A DNA stretch of 34,078 nt from Synergistaceae bacterium (GCA_022837505.1 JALHFZ010000024.1:1-34078), one strand, 5' to 3'. Numbered from the stretch's first letter, positions 14,545 through 23,418 are shown. Translations and numbers: made by a program. Notes: generated from the sequence alone by a model not told the origin.

Positions 14545-15678
14545 TTAATTGGAGTTGCTGTGCTTCGAGAGCTTGTAGATTCCGATGGTGAAGAGGCCCA
14601 CTCCCTGGAGGATGAAGAAGACCCAGCTGATGGCCCCGTACCCCTGGGCGATGAGGCCTATGAGACCGAAGTTGGAGATGGCCAGCCCCATGAGGGCAAG
14701 AAAGGCTCCGACGGCTCCCCGGGCGAGATTGCTCATCCCCCTGCCCCTTTTGGCCAGCAGGGTGGAGTTGATCCGCTCGTTGATGGAATGGAAAAAACCC
14801 ACTCCCGTCTCGATCATGGTTCCGAAGAGGACGATGAGCCACAGGGGAAGCAGGAACTTCACGTTCATCAGGGCGATGATGCCGTTCGCCGGGATCTCCA
14901 TGTCGAGCACGTCGGGGTAGACGCCGATGGTGACGATATAGAAGAAAAGGGCGGGCAGGATGCTGATAAGGGCGGCCATGACTCCCGAGATGATGGCTTC
15001 CCGGCGGCTCTCAAGGTAGTTCAGGGAAAAGAGCACCGTGGATGTGACGGCGATGTTGTAAAAGGCGTACTGGAAACCGCCCATCTGCCACCCCGGCTTG
15101 ACGGTGTCGGCCGCAAAATTCGCAGAGATCGCGCTGCCGAAATGGGTGATTCCGAGAACGAGAAAGACGAAAAACACGATATAGAGAAGATAGGACCACC
15201 AGGAGAGGGCGACCTCGATAGCCTTGCTGCCGCTGAAGGTGAGCCATGCCACGAAGAAAAGGAAAATCCCCGATCCCAGAAGGGGAGGAAGTCCGAAGGA
15301 GTCCCGGAGGATGCTTCCCGAGGCGGCCCCCACCACACCCATGATGAGAAAGAGAAGGCCGATGAAGGCGATCTCGTAGAGAATCCACCCCTTGCCGATG
15401 AGCTTCTCGAAAAAGGTGCGGTAATCATAGGCCTTGAAGACCCGGGCGAACTCGAAGGTGAGGGCGAAGAAGGCGGCCCAGATCGCAAAGGTGAGCCCCA
15501 TCCCCATGAGTCCTCCGGTGGGGCCGTATTGAACGAAGTACTCCACCAGCTCCCGCCCCGTACCATAGCCGCCTGCGACCAGCACCGACTGGGCGATGAA
15601 TCCGGGCAGCAGATACTTCTTGTACCAGCCGTAATCCATAAAAAATGTTAAAAAGCTCTTCTTCTTTTCCTTTTCCAT
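14545..15678 (-). CDS. YkvI-like multi-pass membrane transporter
   Basis: A 377-residue protein with about ten to eleven hydrophobic helices. Recognisable parts are FIAQSVLVAGGYGTGRELVE near the N-terminus (a broken-helix region like that of LeuT/APC-fold carriers), FGTMIETGVGFFHSINERIN, and the final QGYGAISWVFFILQGVGLFT. It most resembles the YkvI (COG3949) group, sodium-symporter-like proteins of unknown substrate. ATG 15678 follows AAGGAGG; the upstream extension to 15732 lacks a ribosome site. It is transcribed alone from a strong promoter. Confidence 0.65.
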   Translation of the reverse strand: MEKEKKKSFLTFFMDYGWYKKYLLPGFIAQSVLVAGGYGTGRELVEYFVQYGPTGGLMGMGLTFAIWAAFFALTFEFARVFKAYDYRTFFEKLIGKGWILYEIAFIGLLFLIMGVVGAASGSILRDSFGLPPLLGSGIFLFFVAWLTFSGSKAIEVALSWWSYLLYIVFFVFLVLGITHFGSAISANFAADTVKPGWQMGGFQYAFYNIAVTSTVLFSLNYLESRREAIISGVMAALISILPALFFYIVTIGVYPDVLDMEIPANGIIALMNVKFLLPLWLIVLFGTMIETGVGFFHSINERINSTLLAKRGRGMSNLARGAVGAFLALMGLAISNFGLIGLIAQGYGAISWVFFILQGVGLFTIGIYKLSKHSNSN

Positions 15679-15731
15679 TTCCGTACCTCCTTCTCTTTTT
15701 TGGCATAAACCCTGAGAAAATATTTCGCACA

Positions 15732-15760
15732 ATATTAGAAGGAAGAACCTCTCCTGTCAA
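15732..15760 (-). promoter_or_regulatory. strong promoter of the YkvI-like gene
   Basis: TTGACA (15760-15755), exactly 17 bp, then TAATAT (15737-15732) on the minus strand, about 55 bp before the start codon. Confidence 0.7.
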
Positions 15761-15918
15761 TAGATGGGATTGATTGTTAATAGTAAGGGTATCAAACCGG
15801 GGTTCCCGGCCCCCCCCAAAATACCACCCGAACGGGTGATTCCACAAACGCTGAATCCAGTGTATCGTCCTCTACAATAGGGCCTCGCGCCCCCTTTATG
15901 AAGAATGGAGGAACAATC

Positions 15919-16482
15919 ATGAAGGAGTTTATCGTAAGGTTTTTTCTTGTTTCTTTTGCGATAGCGCTGTTTGCGACTTCTGCCCGAGCCGGCGACAGCA
16001 AGGTCAAGGGGCTGTGGCTCGAGATTCCGGGTCTCCCGGAGGCGAGTTCAACTTCCTTCAACGTCCAGTCAGGCGGCGAGGGGGAGGCATACTTTGAGCG
16101 TAATTTTGACGGCGGCATAGTAAAAATATCGATCGAAAGAGTGTACTCCGAGGACAGAAACGGCGACGCCCTCGTCCCAGGGGATACAGGAAAATTGACC
16201 GTCAAACTCGAAAGTCTCCGCGAGAACATGGAGATCGCCCTGGAAGACATAGAAATCACGGAGTCCGTCGAGAACCTTGAGGAAATCTACTCCTACCCGG
16301 TTGCAACAGCGGTATATGCAACTGGCGAAGGGGAGTACATGAGGGAGAACCAGGACATTTTTATATTCACCGACGAGTGGATTTTCCGCATTCATCTATC
16401 ATTCATGCCCGATTGCCTGGAGGATTACGATGGGGATGAAATGAGAGGCTGGATTGAGAATATGAGAATGGTTGATCGCTAG
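15919..16482 (+). CDS. exported protein, paralogue of the next gene's N-terminal domain
   Basis: A 187-residue protein with signal peptide (MKEFIVRFFLVSFAIALFAT, cut near SARA-G). The mature part has KGLWLEIPGLPEASSTSFNV and NFDGGIVKISIERVYSEDR, which align with EGLWLRIPEFPDDAEVVEFN and SIDGGRFVLSILRSTNEDN in the gene at 16630. Function is unknown; it is likely periplasmic. ATG 15919 has GGAGG upstream. After its TAG stop the same frame stays open for 49 codons into the next gene and reads an acidic, linker-like sequence (see 16483-16629). Confidence 0.75.
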   Translation: MKEFIVRFFLVSFAIALFATSARAGDSKVKGLWLEIPGLPEASSTSFNVQSGGEGEAYFERNFDGGIVKISIERVYSEDRNGDALVPGDTGKLTVKLESLRENMEIALEDIEITESVENLEEIYSYPVATAVYATGEGEYMRENQDIFIFTDEWIFRIHLSFMPDCLEDYDGDEMRGWIENMRMVDR

Positions 16483-16629
16483 CCTTCAAAGGGAAGCGAA
16501 AGAGAAGACCCGGATAAAGATTCCGGCGAAGACGAATCTCGGGATGGATATGCTCTTGAGCGCACTGCGGACGCCCCCGATGAAGGCCAGGATAGTTACA
16601 AAGGATCACACAGAGAAAGGGTGGTTTTT
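16483..16629 (+). other. in-frame acidic linker relic between the two paralogues
   Basis: Directly after the TAG stop, the same reading frame gives PSKGSEREDPDKDSGEDESR and a further Asp/Glu-rich stretch with no stop, up to the next gene's ATG. In the next protein the equivalent place, after WFKGMELVG, is also an acidic linker (PETEEEGRGDLFDDETGE). This suggests that the first paralogue once continued, and that a stop plus deletion shortened it. Confidence 0.4.
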
Positions 16630-17886
16630 ATGCAAAACCTTAGGAAGTTTTTCAGAGTTGCAGTTTTCCTTTGCTGTACGATTTTTTTGTTATCTCCTGC
16701 CTCTACCGTTGTGCATGCGGCGGGAGAGGACGGGGACGTGGAAGGGTTGTGGCTTCGGATTCCCGAATTTCCTGACGACGCCGAAGTTGTCGAATTTAAC
16801 GCGGATGAGGACGGAGAAGTAAACTACACTCGCTCTATCGACGGCGGAAGGTTTGTGCTGAGCATCTTGAGGTCGACCAACGAAGACAATATGACCCCCG
16901 AAAAAATGAAGGAAGCGATTGCGGAGAGTGCAAAGGACAGCGGCGTCGACCCTGATGACATCAATTTCGACAGTGGGGCGGAGAGCTTTGCCGAAAAACT
17001 TTCGTTCCCATGCGTGACCGCGGAATACGAAATCGGCGAAAAGGATGAGGCTAAACAGATCGCGATTATCGGCGTATTTACTGAGGACTACTTTTTTCTC
17101 GTCCATGTGGCGGTCGCGGCGGATTCGTTCGACGACTACACCGACAGAACCCGGGAGTGGTTCAAGGGAATGGAACTCGTCGGCGGCCCAGAGACCGAAG
17201 AAGAAGGCAGAGGAGATTTGTTCGACGACGAAACCGGGGAGAAGGCCGATAAAAAAATTGATTTCGTCGCCGTCGTCTATTCACTGCCTGATTTTCGGGG
17301 CGTGCCCTGGAAAATTTCCTCCCCGGGCAATTACGACCTCGCCAGGGGTTTCGACATCCCCAACGACAGTATTAGTTCCGTAGCCGTATGTCCGGGCTAT
17401 AGGGTCACGCTCTACGAACACTCGAGATTCGGCGGTGAGAGCGCTGAAATTGAGGAGAATACAGAAGACCTCGGCGAGCGGAAAGGGTGGGCATCGTCCC
17501 TTAAAGTCGAAAAGACAGAAGAACCGGATCTTGACCTTGCCCTTGAATGGGTTGCGGTTCAGTCGGAAAACGAGGGAACCTTCGAGGAGATAGACCTTGA
17601 CACTGCGGCCGCGGCGAAAGGCCTCAAAATCCACGCAAAAAGAATGAAACTCTTCCAGGGTGCCGGCGAGATGCACTGGTACGGCAAGACAAAGGACGGA
17701 GAGCGTGTCATGCTGGGCAAAGAGCTGATAAAAATTTTCAGCGACTTAGGGGTCGACATGGATAATTGGGAGGAAAACAGCTTTGCACAAGCCATGAACA
17801 ATTTTTACGACTGGCGCAAAGACTTGAGCGTGTGGGACAAAGCGTGCATGATTCTTAATCTCGACCCGAAAGCTTTTAAACAGTAG
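16630..17886 (+). CDS. exported protein with beta/gamma-crystallin-like domain
   Basis: A 418-residue protein with a signal peptide (about 1-32). Residues 35-185 are the domain shared with the preceding gene. An acidic linker follows, and residues about 210-294 show a crystallin-type pair of Greek keys: VVYSLPDFRGVPWKI, IPNDSISSVAV, VTLYEHSRFGGESAEI and GWASSLKV, the last close to the WNDKISSLKV-type motif. The C-terminal 120 residues are unrecognised and helical. Bacterial beta/gamma-crystallin domains often bind calcium or act as inhibitors; which applies here is unknown. ATG 16630 is preferred to GTG 16621, as AAAGGGTGG precedes it. Confidence 0.7.
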   Translation: MQNLRKFFRVAVFLCCTIFLLSPASTVVHAAGEDGDVEGLWLRIPEFPDDAEVVEFNADEDGEVNYTRSIDGGRFVLSILRSTNEDNMTPEKMKEAIAESAKDSGVDPDDINFDSGAESFAEKLSFPCVTAEYEIGEKDEAKQIAIIGVFTEDYFFLVHVAVAADSFDDYTDRTREWFKGMELVGGPETEEEGRGDLFDDETGEKADKKIDFVAVVYSLPDFRGVPWKISSPGNYDLARGFDIPNDSISSVAVCPGYRVTLYEHSRFGGESAEIEENTEDLGERKGWASSLKVEKTEEPDLDLALEWVAVQSENEGTFEEIDLDTAAAAKGLKIHAKRMKLFQGAGEMHWYGKTKDGERVMLGKELIKIFSDLGVDMDNWEENSFAQAMNNFYDWRKDLSVWDKACMILNLDPKAFKQ

Positions 17887-18140
17887 GTGTTGAGTGCCGC
17901 CCCTTCGTCTACTGATTTTTGTGCCAAACACCCTTTACTAAAAATTTTCTTGCACTAGTTCTGCTTCTGCTTCATCGTACGGGTATCTCCATATATCGAG
18001 GAGTTCCCCGCACGAGGGTAGGAAATTTTTCGAGGGAGGGATTTTGAAAGGTTCCTGCCGCCGGGTAAGGCTTCCGGGAGAAATACCCAATCACTATCAG
18101 AGAAGGACAGGAAGTTCATTCGACAAAGGAGGGGTACTAC

Positions 18141-18683
18141 ATGAGAGGGAAGAACAGGTTGGTACTGCTGGCGGGCATAACGGTGCTGTTTTTGCTGGTG
18201 TTCGCCTCAGCAGCCCTGGCGAAACCTGACTGGGTTTCCGTAAAGTACACCGGGTGCAGGCTGGTAGCGGTAAAGGACACAAAAGTGACGGACAGCAACC
18301 ACAGAAAACTGGTCCTCTATTTCGACGTCATCAACAACAGCAAAGAAGGGGATATCATCACGGCCATCTACAACAGAGATATAAGTTACACAGGAGCCTT
18401 CACCATCCCGAAGATGAAATGGGGCACGATCCGATACAGCGGAGTAGAATCGGAGGGATGGGAATCTGCATCCTGGAACGTCCACTCCTCAGGCAAATTC
18501 AGCAACCCGGAAAAAGGAGAGTGGTATCCGGGGCAGGTGTACAAGTACTATTTCTCCGTCTTTCTCAATACTCTCATCAAACCCAAGGACAACTGGAAAA
18601 AGACAAATGAAGCGGTGACCAGAGGATTTCAGTTCAAGCTGGAAAAATATTTTTTTGATTTCGGGGTCCAAAGTCACAAGTAA
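18141..18683 (+). CDS. secreted protein of unknown function
   Basis: A 180-residue protein with a clear signal peptide (MRGKNRLVLLAGITVLFLLV, cut after SAALA). The mature part is strand-rich with many aromatic residues (KLVLYFDVINNSKEGDIITA, GQVYKYYFSVFL), giving a small beta-sandwich look, but I recognise no family. AAAGGAGGGG precedes ATG 18141. The upstream 254 bp (17887-18140) show no gene and no clear promoter. It is followed after 78 bp by the CAP protein, so co-transcription is possible. Confidence 0.65.
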   Translation: MRGKNRLVLLAGITVLFLLVFASAALAKPDWVSVKYTGCRLVAVKDTKVTDSNHRKLVLYFDVINNSKEGDIITAIYNRDISYTGAFTIPKMKWGTIRYSGVESEGWESASWNVHSSGKFSNPEKGEWYPGQVYKYYFSVFLNTLIKPKDNWKKTNEAVTRGFQFKLEKYFFDFGVQSHK

Positions 18684-18761
18684 GGCCTTTGTTGAAAAAA
18701 TGGGGCGCCGGCTTTTGAATCGTGGCGCAGAGCGGCCTTGAGAGGCTGAAAGGAGGGGGCA

Positions 18762-20153
18762 ATGAAAAATTTGTCGATCAGGCTGCGCAGCCTGGCGGTT
18801 CTGTGCCTGTCCGCTGTTTTCCTGTTGGCGCCCCCGTCGGCGGCCTTTGCCCTGAAGCTCACGATTCAAAACGACTTCGCCGTCAACCTCAACACTGCCG
18901 TGGTCTACTACAGCGACTCCGTCGGCGCGTGGACGACCATAGGCTGGTACGTGGTGAATCCCCGTAAATCGCGGACCATCAACTTTTCCACCTCCAAATC
19001 GACTATTTACATCTATTCCCATCTCTCCGGCAAGAGGGAGACCTTGAGCGGAAAAGGGGACATCACCAGAGTGGTCATGTCGAAAGCCTTTATGTACGAG
19101 GACGGAGAAATATGCCCCGCCGGCCCTGACAGGAGGACAGAGAAATTCACGAAGTACGGGGCAGAAAACGGCCTTGTGAACTACAGGCCGATGAAGATAG
19201 GGGAACCCCTTCCCGCTGGAGGAGAATATAATTTTTCGGCGGCCCGGGCTGAACTGCTGAAACTCATCAACGCCGAGCGCAGAAAGATCGGTGCCGGGGA
19301 CCTGAAACTGGATGCAATCCTGACGAAGGCGGCGGCCCGCCGGGCTTCGGAACAGCCCAGGACGTGGGGGCATATCCGTCCTGACGGAAAAAACTACAGC
19401 TCCGTCTTCGCCGAGTTCAATCTCAACCCCGCCAGAAGCGGCGAAAATGTGGCTTCAAATACAAAACCTCTGAAGGCCTCCAGCTTCCACGAACAGTTCA
19501 TGGACTCTCCCGGACATAAAAAAATTTTGCTGAATCCCGATTATTCCGCCGTGGGCCTGGCTTTCCACAAGGAAGGGGACAGGACTTACTGTGTGGAACT
19601 CTTCACGGGAGGAAAGGGAGGGTCAGGGAATACACAGTCCTCGGCTAAGGACAGTCTTGCTCTTACGGCCGCCAACGTGATGAACCTTATCAACAACGAG
19701 AGGACCCGTTCAGGCCTGGCGCCCCTGGGTATGAGCGATAAATTGTCCAAAGCGGCACTGACCAGGGCGCGGGAGATGAATGTGAAATTCGACATTGCAA
19801 CGAGACCTGACGGAAGGAAGTTCGATACTGTCCTGAGGGACAATGGCCTGGTATTTGCCAGGACAATGACATGGGGAGTAGATACGCCAGAGGCCAACGC
19901 CCTTGAAATTTTCCATGAGTTTTACAAAGATGGGAAGATTCGAAATTCCATGCTGGCCAGGGAGTATACCGATCTGGGCGCGGGGGTTTGCCGGCTCGGC
20001 AAAGGATATTATACCCTTCTCATATTTGCCGGGGGCGGCGAAAGCGGTACGCCTGCGACAGGCCTTGCCGGGGCTGTGAATGATCTTGAGAAGACCGTCC
20101 AGGAATGGAAAGATCTGGAGCGGGCCGTCCAAGAGCTCAGAGATATGTTCTAA
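18762..20153 (+). CDS. exported protein with DUF1036-like domain and two CAP/SCP domains
   Basis: A 463-residue protein with signal peptide (about 1-30). Residues 31-150 resemble DUF1036 (LTIQNDFAVNLNTAVVYYSD, then WTTIGWYVVNPRKSRTI). Residues about 160-285 are a CAP/SCP (PF00188-type) domain with LINAERRKIGAGDLKLD, WGHIRPDGKNYSSVF, SGENVAS and SPGHKKILLNPDYSAVGLAF. Residues about 300-430 are a second, weaker CAP copy (VMNLINNERTRSGLAPLGMS, then EIFHEFYKDGKIRNSML). The end (438-463) is a short heptad-like coil. CAP domains occur in secreted proteins of many roles; no enzymatic activity can be claimed. AGGAGGG precedes the ATG. Confidence 0.8.
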   Translation: MKNLSIRLRSLAVLCLSAVFLLAPPSAAFALKLTIQNDFAVNLNTAVVYYSDSVGAWTTIGWYVVNPRKSRTINFSTSKSTIYIYSHLSGKRETLSGKGDITRVVMSKAFMYEDGEICPAGPDRRTEKFTKYGAENGLVNYRPMKIGEPLPAGGEYNFSAARAELLKLINAERRKIGAGDLKLDAILTKAAARRASEQPRTWGHIRPDGKNYSSVFAEFNLNPARSGENVASNTKPLKASSFHEQFMDSPGHKKILLNPDYSAVGLAFHKEGDRTYCVELFTGGKGGSGNTQSSAKDSLALTAANVMNLINNERTRSGLAPLGMSDKLSKAALTRAREMNVKFDIATRPDGRKFDTVLRDNGLVFARTMTWGVDTPEANALEIFHEFYKDGKIRNSMLAREYTDLGAGVCRLGKGYYTLLIFAGGGESGTPATGLAGAVNDLEKTVQEWKDLERAVQELRDMF

Positions 20154-20263
20154 GACGAGCTCAGGTGTGCCTTATTGAAGATCTGGAGCGGGGACCGTGA
20201 TGAAACCTTCTCCGCCCATGGGATGGTGCACCTTCGTTTACTTGACTGAAGAATGCTATTATG

Positions 20264-20283
20264 CAAGACCTGACCCCGGTTCT
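20264..20283 (+). repeat. half copy of the REP-like element
   Basis: These 20 bases are identical to 5842-5861, the right arm of the inverted repeat at 5788-5855. The matching left arm is absent here. It lies between the CAP gene and the hicAB promoter. Confidence 0.7.
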
Positions 20284-20382
20284 CCCTCTCTCCACAGTTC
20301 TCTCCACGCGGGCCCAAGAACTGCCTCGGCGTCAACTTTTTTCCTTTCCTCAGATTTCGCATTACTCCAAAGGAAGAATTTA

Positions 20383-20410
20383 TTGACACATATTTTATAT
20401 GTGGTATATT
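20383..20410 (+). promoter_or_regulatory. hicAB promoter with palindromic operator
   Basis: TTGACA (20383-20388), 16 bp, TATATT (20405-20410). CACATAT-TTT-ATATGTG (20387-20403) is a perfect 7-bp inverted repeat filling the spacer, a likely site for HicB autorepression. Confidence 0.65.
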
Positions 20411-20442
20411 TTAGTAAACCTTTTATGAAAGGTTGTGAATGC

Positions 20443-20658
20443 ATGGGGCGAAAGGAAAAATATATCCCAGGCAAAGATTACTCCCTTCAAGAACTGAAAA
20501 AGTTGATACGGACCCAGGGATGGACGATTGAATCGAAAGGGTCGTCAGGGCACCTCGTCGCCAGAAAAGAAGGACATAACCCTTTTGATATTCCTACGGC
20601 TCCCAGCAAAAAGACGAAGCAACTGATATTGAAACTGATAGGAATCAAAAAAACATAG
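20443..20658 (+). CDS. hicA: HicA-type mRNA interferase toxin
   Basis: A 71-residue protein with the double-stranded-RNA-binding-like HicA fold: LQELKKLIRTQGWTIESKGS, SGHLVARKEG with the catalytic-type histidine, and the final KKTKQLILKLIGI. HicA toxins cut translated mRNA and are blocked by HicB. ATG 20443 is chosen for its position after AAAGG; in-frame ATG 20425 lacks a ribosome site. The antitoxin gene follows 64 bp later. Confidence 0.85.
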   Translation: MGRKEKYIPGKDYSLQELKKLIRTQGWTIESKGSSGHLVARKEGHNPFDIPTAPSKKTKQLILKLIGIKKT

Positions 20659-20722
20659 GTGACGGAATATGACGGTACTTGGAACTCGTACGCGATCCCT
20701 TACGTGAAGGAGGGGTGAAACC

Positions 20723-21163
20723 ATGGATAAGCGTATACGCCCGGAAATCTACGCCTTTCCCGCCATCTTCGAGCGCGACGACGATGACGGAGGAATTATC
20801 AACGTGACCTTTCCCGACCTCGAGAACTGTTTCGCCAACGGCACAACCGTCGAGGTGGCCATGACCGAGGCGAAGGAAGCCCTTGAGAATGTGTTGTACT
20901 GGATGGAAAGAGACGGACAAAACATACCCGCACCTTCCGATATCCGATCCATCCCTTGCGAAGGAGAACAGTTCTCAAGTCTTGTCGCTGCGGATATGAG
21001 TGCAGCCCGAAGATCGTGGGAAAACCGCTCGGTAAGCAGGACCATCACTCTGCCCGCATGGCTGGACGAACTCGCGAGACAAGGCGACATCAACTTCTCG
21101 CAGGAACTCCAAAGCGCCATCAAATCAAAGCTTGGAATATCCAAAAATCCTAAAACGGCGTGA
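20723..21163 (+). CDS. hicB: HicB antitoxin with C-terminal ribbon-helix-helix
   Basis: A 146-residue protein. The N-terminal HicB fold reads FPAIFERDDDDGGIINVTFP, DLENCFANGTTVEVAMTEA and EALENVLYWMERDGQ. The C-terminus RTITLPAWLDELARQGDINF SQELQSAIKSKL is an RHH-type DNA-binding region. It neutralises HicA and probably binds the palindrome at 20387-20403. GAAGGAGG precedes ATG 20723. The hairpin at 21179-21210 lies just after the stop. Confidence 0.88.
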   Translation: MDKRIRPEIYAFPAIFERDDDDGGIINVTFPDLENCFANGTTVEVAMTEAKEALENVLYWMERDGQNIPAPSDIRSIPCEGEQFSSLVAADMSAARRSWENRSVSRTITLPAWLDELARQGDINFSQELQSAIKSKLGISKNPKTA

Positions 21164-21178
21164 TGCCGGGTAAAAAAA

Positions 21179-21210
21179 CCCCCCTTCGGAAAAAACTTCC
21201 GGAGGGGGGG
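21179..21210. terminator. GC-rich hairpin after hicB
   Basis: CCCCCCTTCGG (21179-21189) pairs with CCGGAGGGGGG at the right arm, with one G-T pair. The T-run lies on the minus-strand side (seven A's at 21172-21178), so it is better formed for transcripts coming from the right; for hicAB it is a weaker stop. Confidence 0.5.
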
Positions 21211-21404
21211 CGCCTCGAGGGACCCAGAGGGTGACGGTGTGATCTTCGGCACAATTCAGGAAATTATTCCTGCTGCGGTTTGTCGAGAGAGTAGCACGAA
21301 GAGCCAAGACTAAATCTTCCTACTGACAATCCACGGCGCAAACATTTTTGCATACATAATATTTCCTTCGTAAAAACATTCCTCTGAGAAGCTTTCCGTG
21401 AAAA
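21211..21404. other. intergenic stretch without a gene
   Basis: No convincing reading frame on either strand. CAGGAA-ATTA-TTCCTG (21257-21272) is a small palindrome of unknown meaning. The rest is AT-rich leader up to the subtilase promoter. Confidence 0.5.
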
Positions 21405-21432
21405 TTGACAATACTCTTCCGGAGACTATACT
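21405..21432 (+). promoter_or_regulatory. promoter of the first subtilase
   Basis: TTGACA (21405-21410), 16 bp, TATACT (21427-21432), about 65 bp before the start codon. Confidence 0.65.
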
Positions 21433-21497
21433 TGACCTATTCACAGGAAAAAAGACAGTAGCAGACGTTCATAATCTCAGGAAGGAAGTGACGGATC

Positions 21498-23357
21498 GTG
21501 CAGCGACGACTCACATGGGGTGTCATGACGATTTTTTCTCTTTTTCTTTTTCTCTTTTCCTCGGGCAGCGCCTTCGCCCTGCCGAAAATTACGGAAGAGC
21601 ATGTCCCCGGAGAGGTGCTCGTCCTCTTCCGGCCAGGCACCCCAGAGGGCTCAGCCCTCTCGGCCTTCTCTTCAGCGCAGCCATCACGTACACACATGTT
21701 CAGCACTCTCTCCAAAGCAACGGGACAGCAGATCGGTTTCGTGAAGAGCAAGACAAAATCCACTGAGCAGCTCATCGCCGAGCTCTCCGCGGACCCTCGG
21801 GTGCAGCTTGTAGAGCCGAACTACCTCCGCCACGCCAGCAGCATCGTCCCGAACGATACCTATTTCACTGAACAGTGGGGGCTGCGCAATTCGGGAACCA
21901 CAGGAGGAACCGCCGGGGCCGACATCTCCGCGACGGACGCATGGACAATCCGCACTTCCGCTCCCGACAAGGTCGTGGCCGTCCTCGATACGGGAGTAAA
22001 TGCCTCCCACCCGGACCTCGCCGCCAATATGTGGCGGGACGCTGCTGGAAAATGCGGCTACGATTTCGTCAACAACGATGACGACCCCGAAGACGACGGC
22101 CGTCACGGAACCCATGTGGCGGGGATCATCGGCGCGGTGGGGAACAACGCCCTGGGCGTCTGCGGCGTGGCCTGGAACGTGAAGATCATGGCAGTGAAGG
22201 TGCTGAATGGTCTCGGCTCCGGAACAACAGACAATGTTGTCAGGGGATTCGAATGGATTCTTGCGAAGAAAAAAGAAGGCGTAGACATCGTTGCGGTCAA
22301 CGCCTCCCTCGGCGGCGGCCCGTACTCTGAAATCGAGAAACTGGCCATCGCAGCCCTGGGAAACGAAAATGTCATCCTCGTGGCAGCCGCCGGCAACAAT
22401 GGCAACAATAATGACATCTCTCCCGAATATCCGGCGTCCTACAGCCTGCCGAATATTCTCTCCGTAGCGGCCACCGACAAGAACGATAATCTTGCGTCCT
22501 TCTCAAACTACGGCAAAGGAACCGTGGATCTTGCCGCTCCAGGGGTTGGAATACTCAGCACGGTCATGGGCTATGAGCCGGCAGTTGGAGATATTTTCTT
22601 CGACAACATGGAATCAGGGAACACAAAGTGGGTCACCAGCGCGAAAGCCGGTTCAACCAACTCTTGGACAATCATGAAAGAGAGCGGAAACTCCGTCTGG
22701 GCCAGTGGCTATCGCGAGGACAACATCTCATATCTCGCAGTGAAGGAAAATATCGACCTGTCCGGTACGACAGGAAAATCTCTTCTGCTGGCAGGGATGT
22801 TGAAAATGAATTTCCTTCAAAATTTCGACAAGGTGAGTCTCGAGTTCTCGAAAGACGGGGGCACAGCATGGCAGGAAATGCTGTCGGTATCTGAATATCC
22901 TGACGAATATATTAACAAATGGATACCCTTTTCACAGTCCATTCCACCGGCATATCGAACCGCATCCTTCCGTTTCCGGATAGTCTTCGCCACTGGAAAA
23001 GTATTGACCCCCGGACTGACAGGAGTCTTCGTAGATAACATAGGACTGGGCGAATCCCGATCCTTTTATGAAAAATTCGACGGAACCTCCATGGCCACCC
23101 CCTTCGTCGCAGGAGCCGTCGCTCTCGCCGCCGCACAGTTCCCGGGGGAGTCGCCTCTGGCCAGGATTCTGGAGAACATCGATCCCCTCCTCTCTCTGCA
23201 GGGCAAGGTCGCCACAGGAGGCAGGCTGAACCTTTATAAGACCCTCTATAAATACGAGGAACCCAAGGGAGATGTGGAGGGGTGCAACGGAGTGGGTTTT
23301 TCGCCCTACTTCTTCCTTCTCGCCCTGCCCCTTGCGGCCCTTCTGAAGAGAAAGTAA
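21498..23357 (+). CDS. subtilisin-like serine protease (S8) with inserted domain and Synerg-CTERM tail
   Basis: A 619-residue exported protease. Signal peptide about 1-28, an I9-like propeptide (VPGEVLVLFRPGTPEGSALS to VEPNYLRHAS), then the S8 core: D164 in VLDTGVNASHPDL, H203 in RHGTHVAGIIGAVGN, N300 in AAGNNG and S531 in DGTSMATPFVAGA. About 160 residues (360-520) containing FFDNMESGNTKWVTS and GVFVDNIGLGES sit between LSTVMGY and the catalytic serine, a jelly-roll-like insert where most subtilases have a short loop. The tail EGCNGVGFSPYFFLLALPLA ends in LLKRK. Start GTG 21498 follows GGAAGGAAG. It is paralogous to the next gene. Confidence 0.92.
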   Translation: MQRRLTWGVMTIFSLFLFLFSSGSAFALPKITEEHVPGEVLVLFRPGTPEGSALSAFSSAQPSRTHMFSTLSKATGQQIGFVKSKTKSTEQLIAELSADPRVQLVEPNYLRHASSIVPNDTYFTEQWGLRNSGTTGGTAGADISATDAWTIRTSAPDKVVAVLDTGVNASHPDLAANMWRDAAGKCGYDFVNNDDDPEDDGRHGTHVAGIIGAVGNNALGVCGVAWNVKIMAVKVLNGLGSGTTDNVVRGFEWILAKKKEGVDIVAVNASLGGGPYSEIEKLAIAALGNENVILVAAAGNNGNNNDISPEYPASYSLPNILSVAATDKNDNLASFSNYGKGTVDLAAPGVGILSTVMGYEPAVGDIFFDNMESGNTKWVTSAKAGSTNSWTIMKESGNSVWASGYREDNISYLAVKENIDLSGTTGKSLLLAGMLKMNFLQNFDKVSLEFSKDGGTAWQEMLSVSEYPDEYINKWIPFSQSIPPAYRTASFRFRIVFATGKVLTPGLTGVFVDNIGLGESRSFYEKFDGTSMATPFVAGAVALAAAQFPGESPLARILENIDPLLSLQGKVATGGRLNLYKTLYKYEEPKGDVEGCNGVGFSPYFFLLALPLAALLKRK

Positions 23358-23387
23358 GAAACTACGACACCTTAAACACCGATCATT

Positions 23388-23418
23388 ACGAGGAGCCCTT
23401 CGCGGGCTCCTCGTTTTT
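23388..23418 (+). terminator. rho-independent terminator after the first subtilase
   Basis: ACGAGGAGCCC-TTCGC-GGGCTCCTCGT, an 11-bp perfect stem, then TTTTT. It separates the two subtilases into different transcripts, leaving little room (73 bp) for a promoter before the next start. Confidence 0.9.

Noticed and set aside
14536..15651. 371-codon plus-strand frame
   Set aside because: Charged, low-complexity translation antisense to the YkvI-like membrane protein; a GC-bias artefact.
16472..16822. 116-codon frame between the paralogues
   Set aside because: It overlaps both real genes in another frame and crosses the second gene's start; its translation has no signal or domain.
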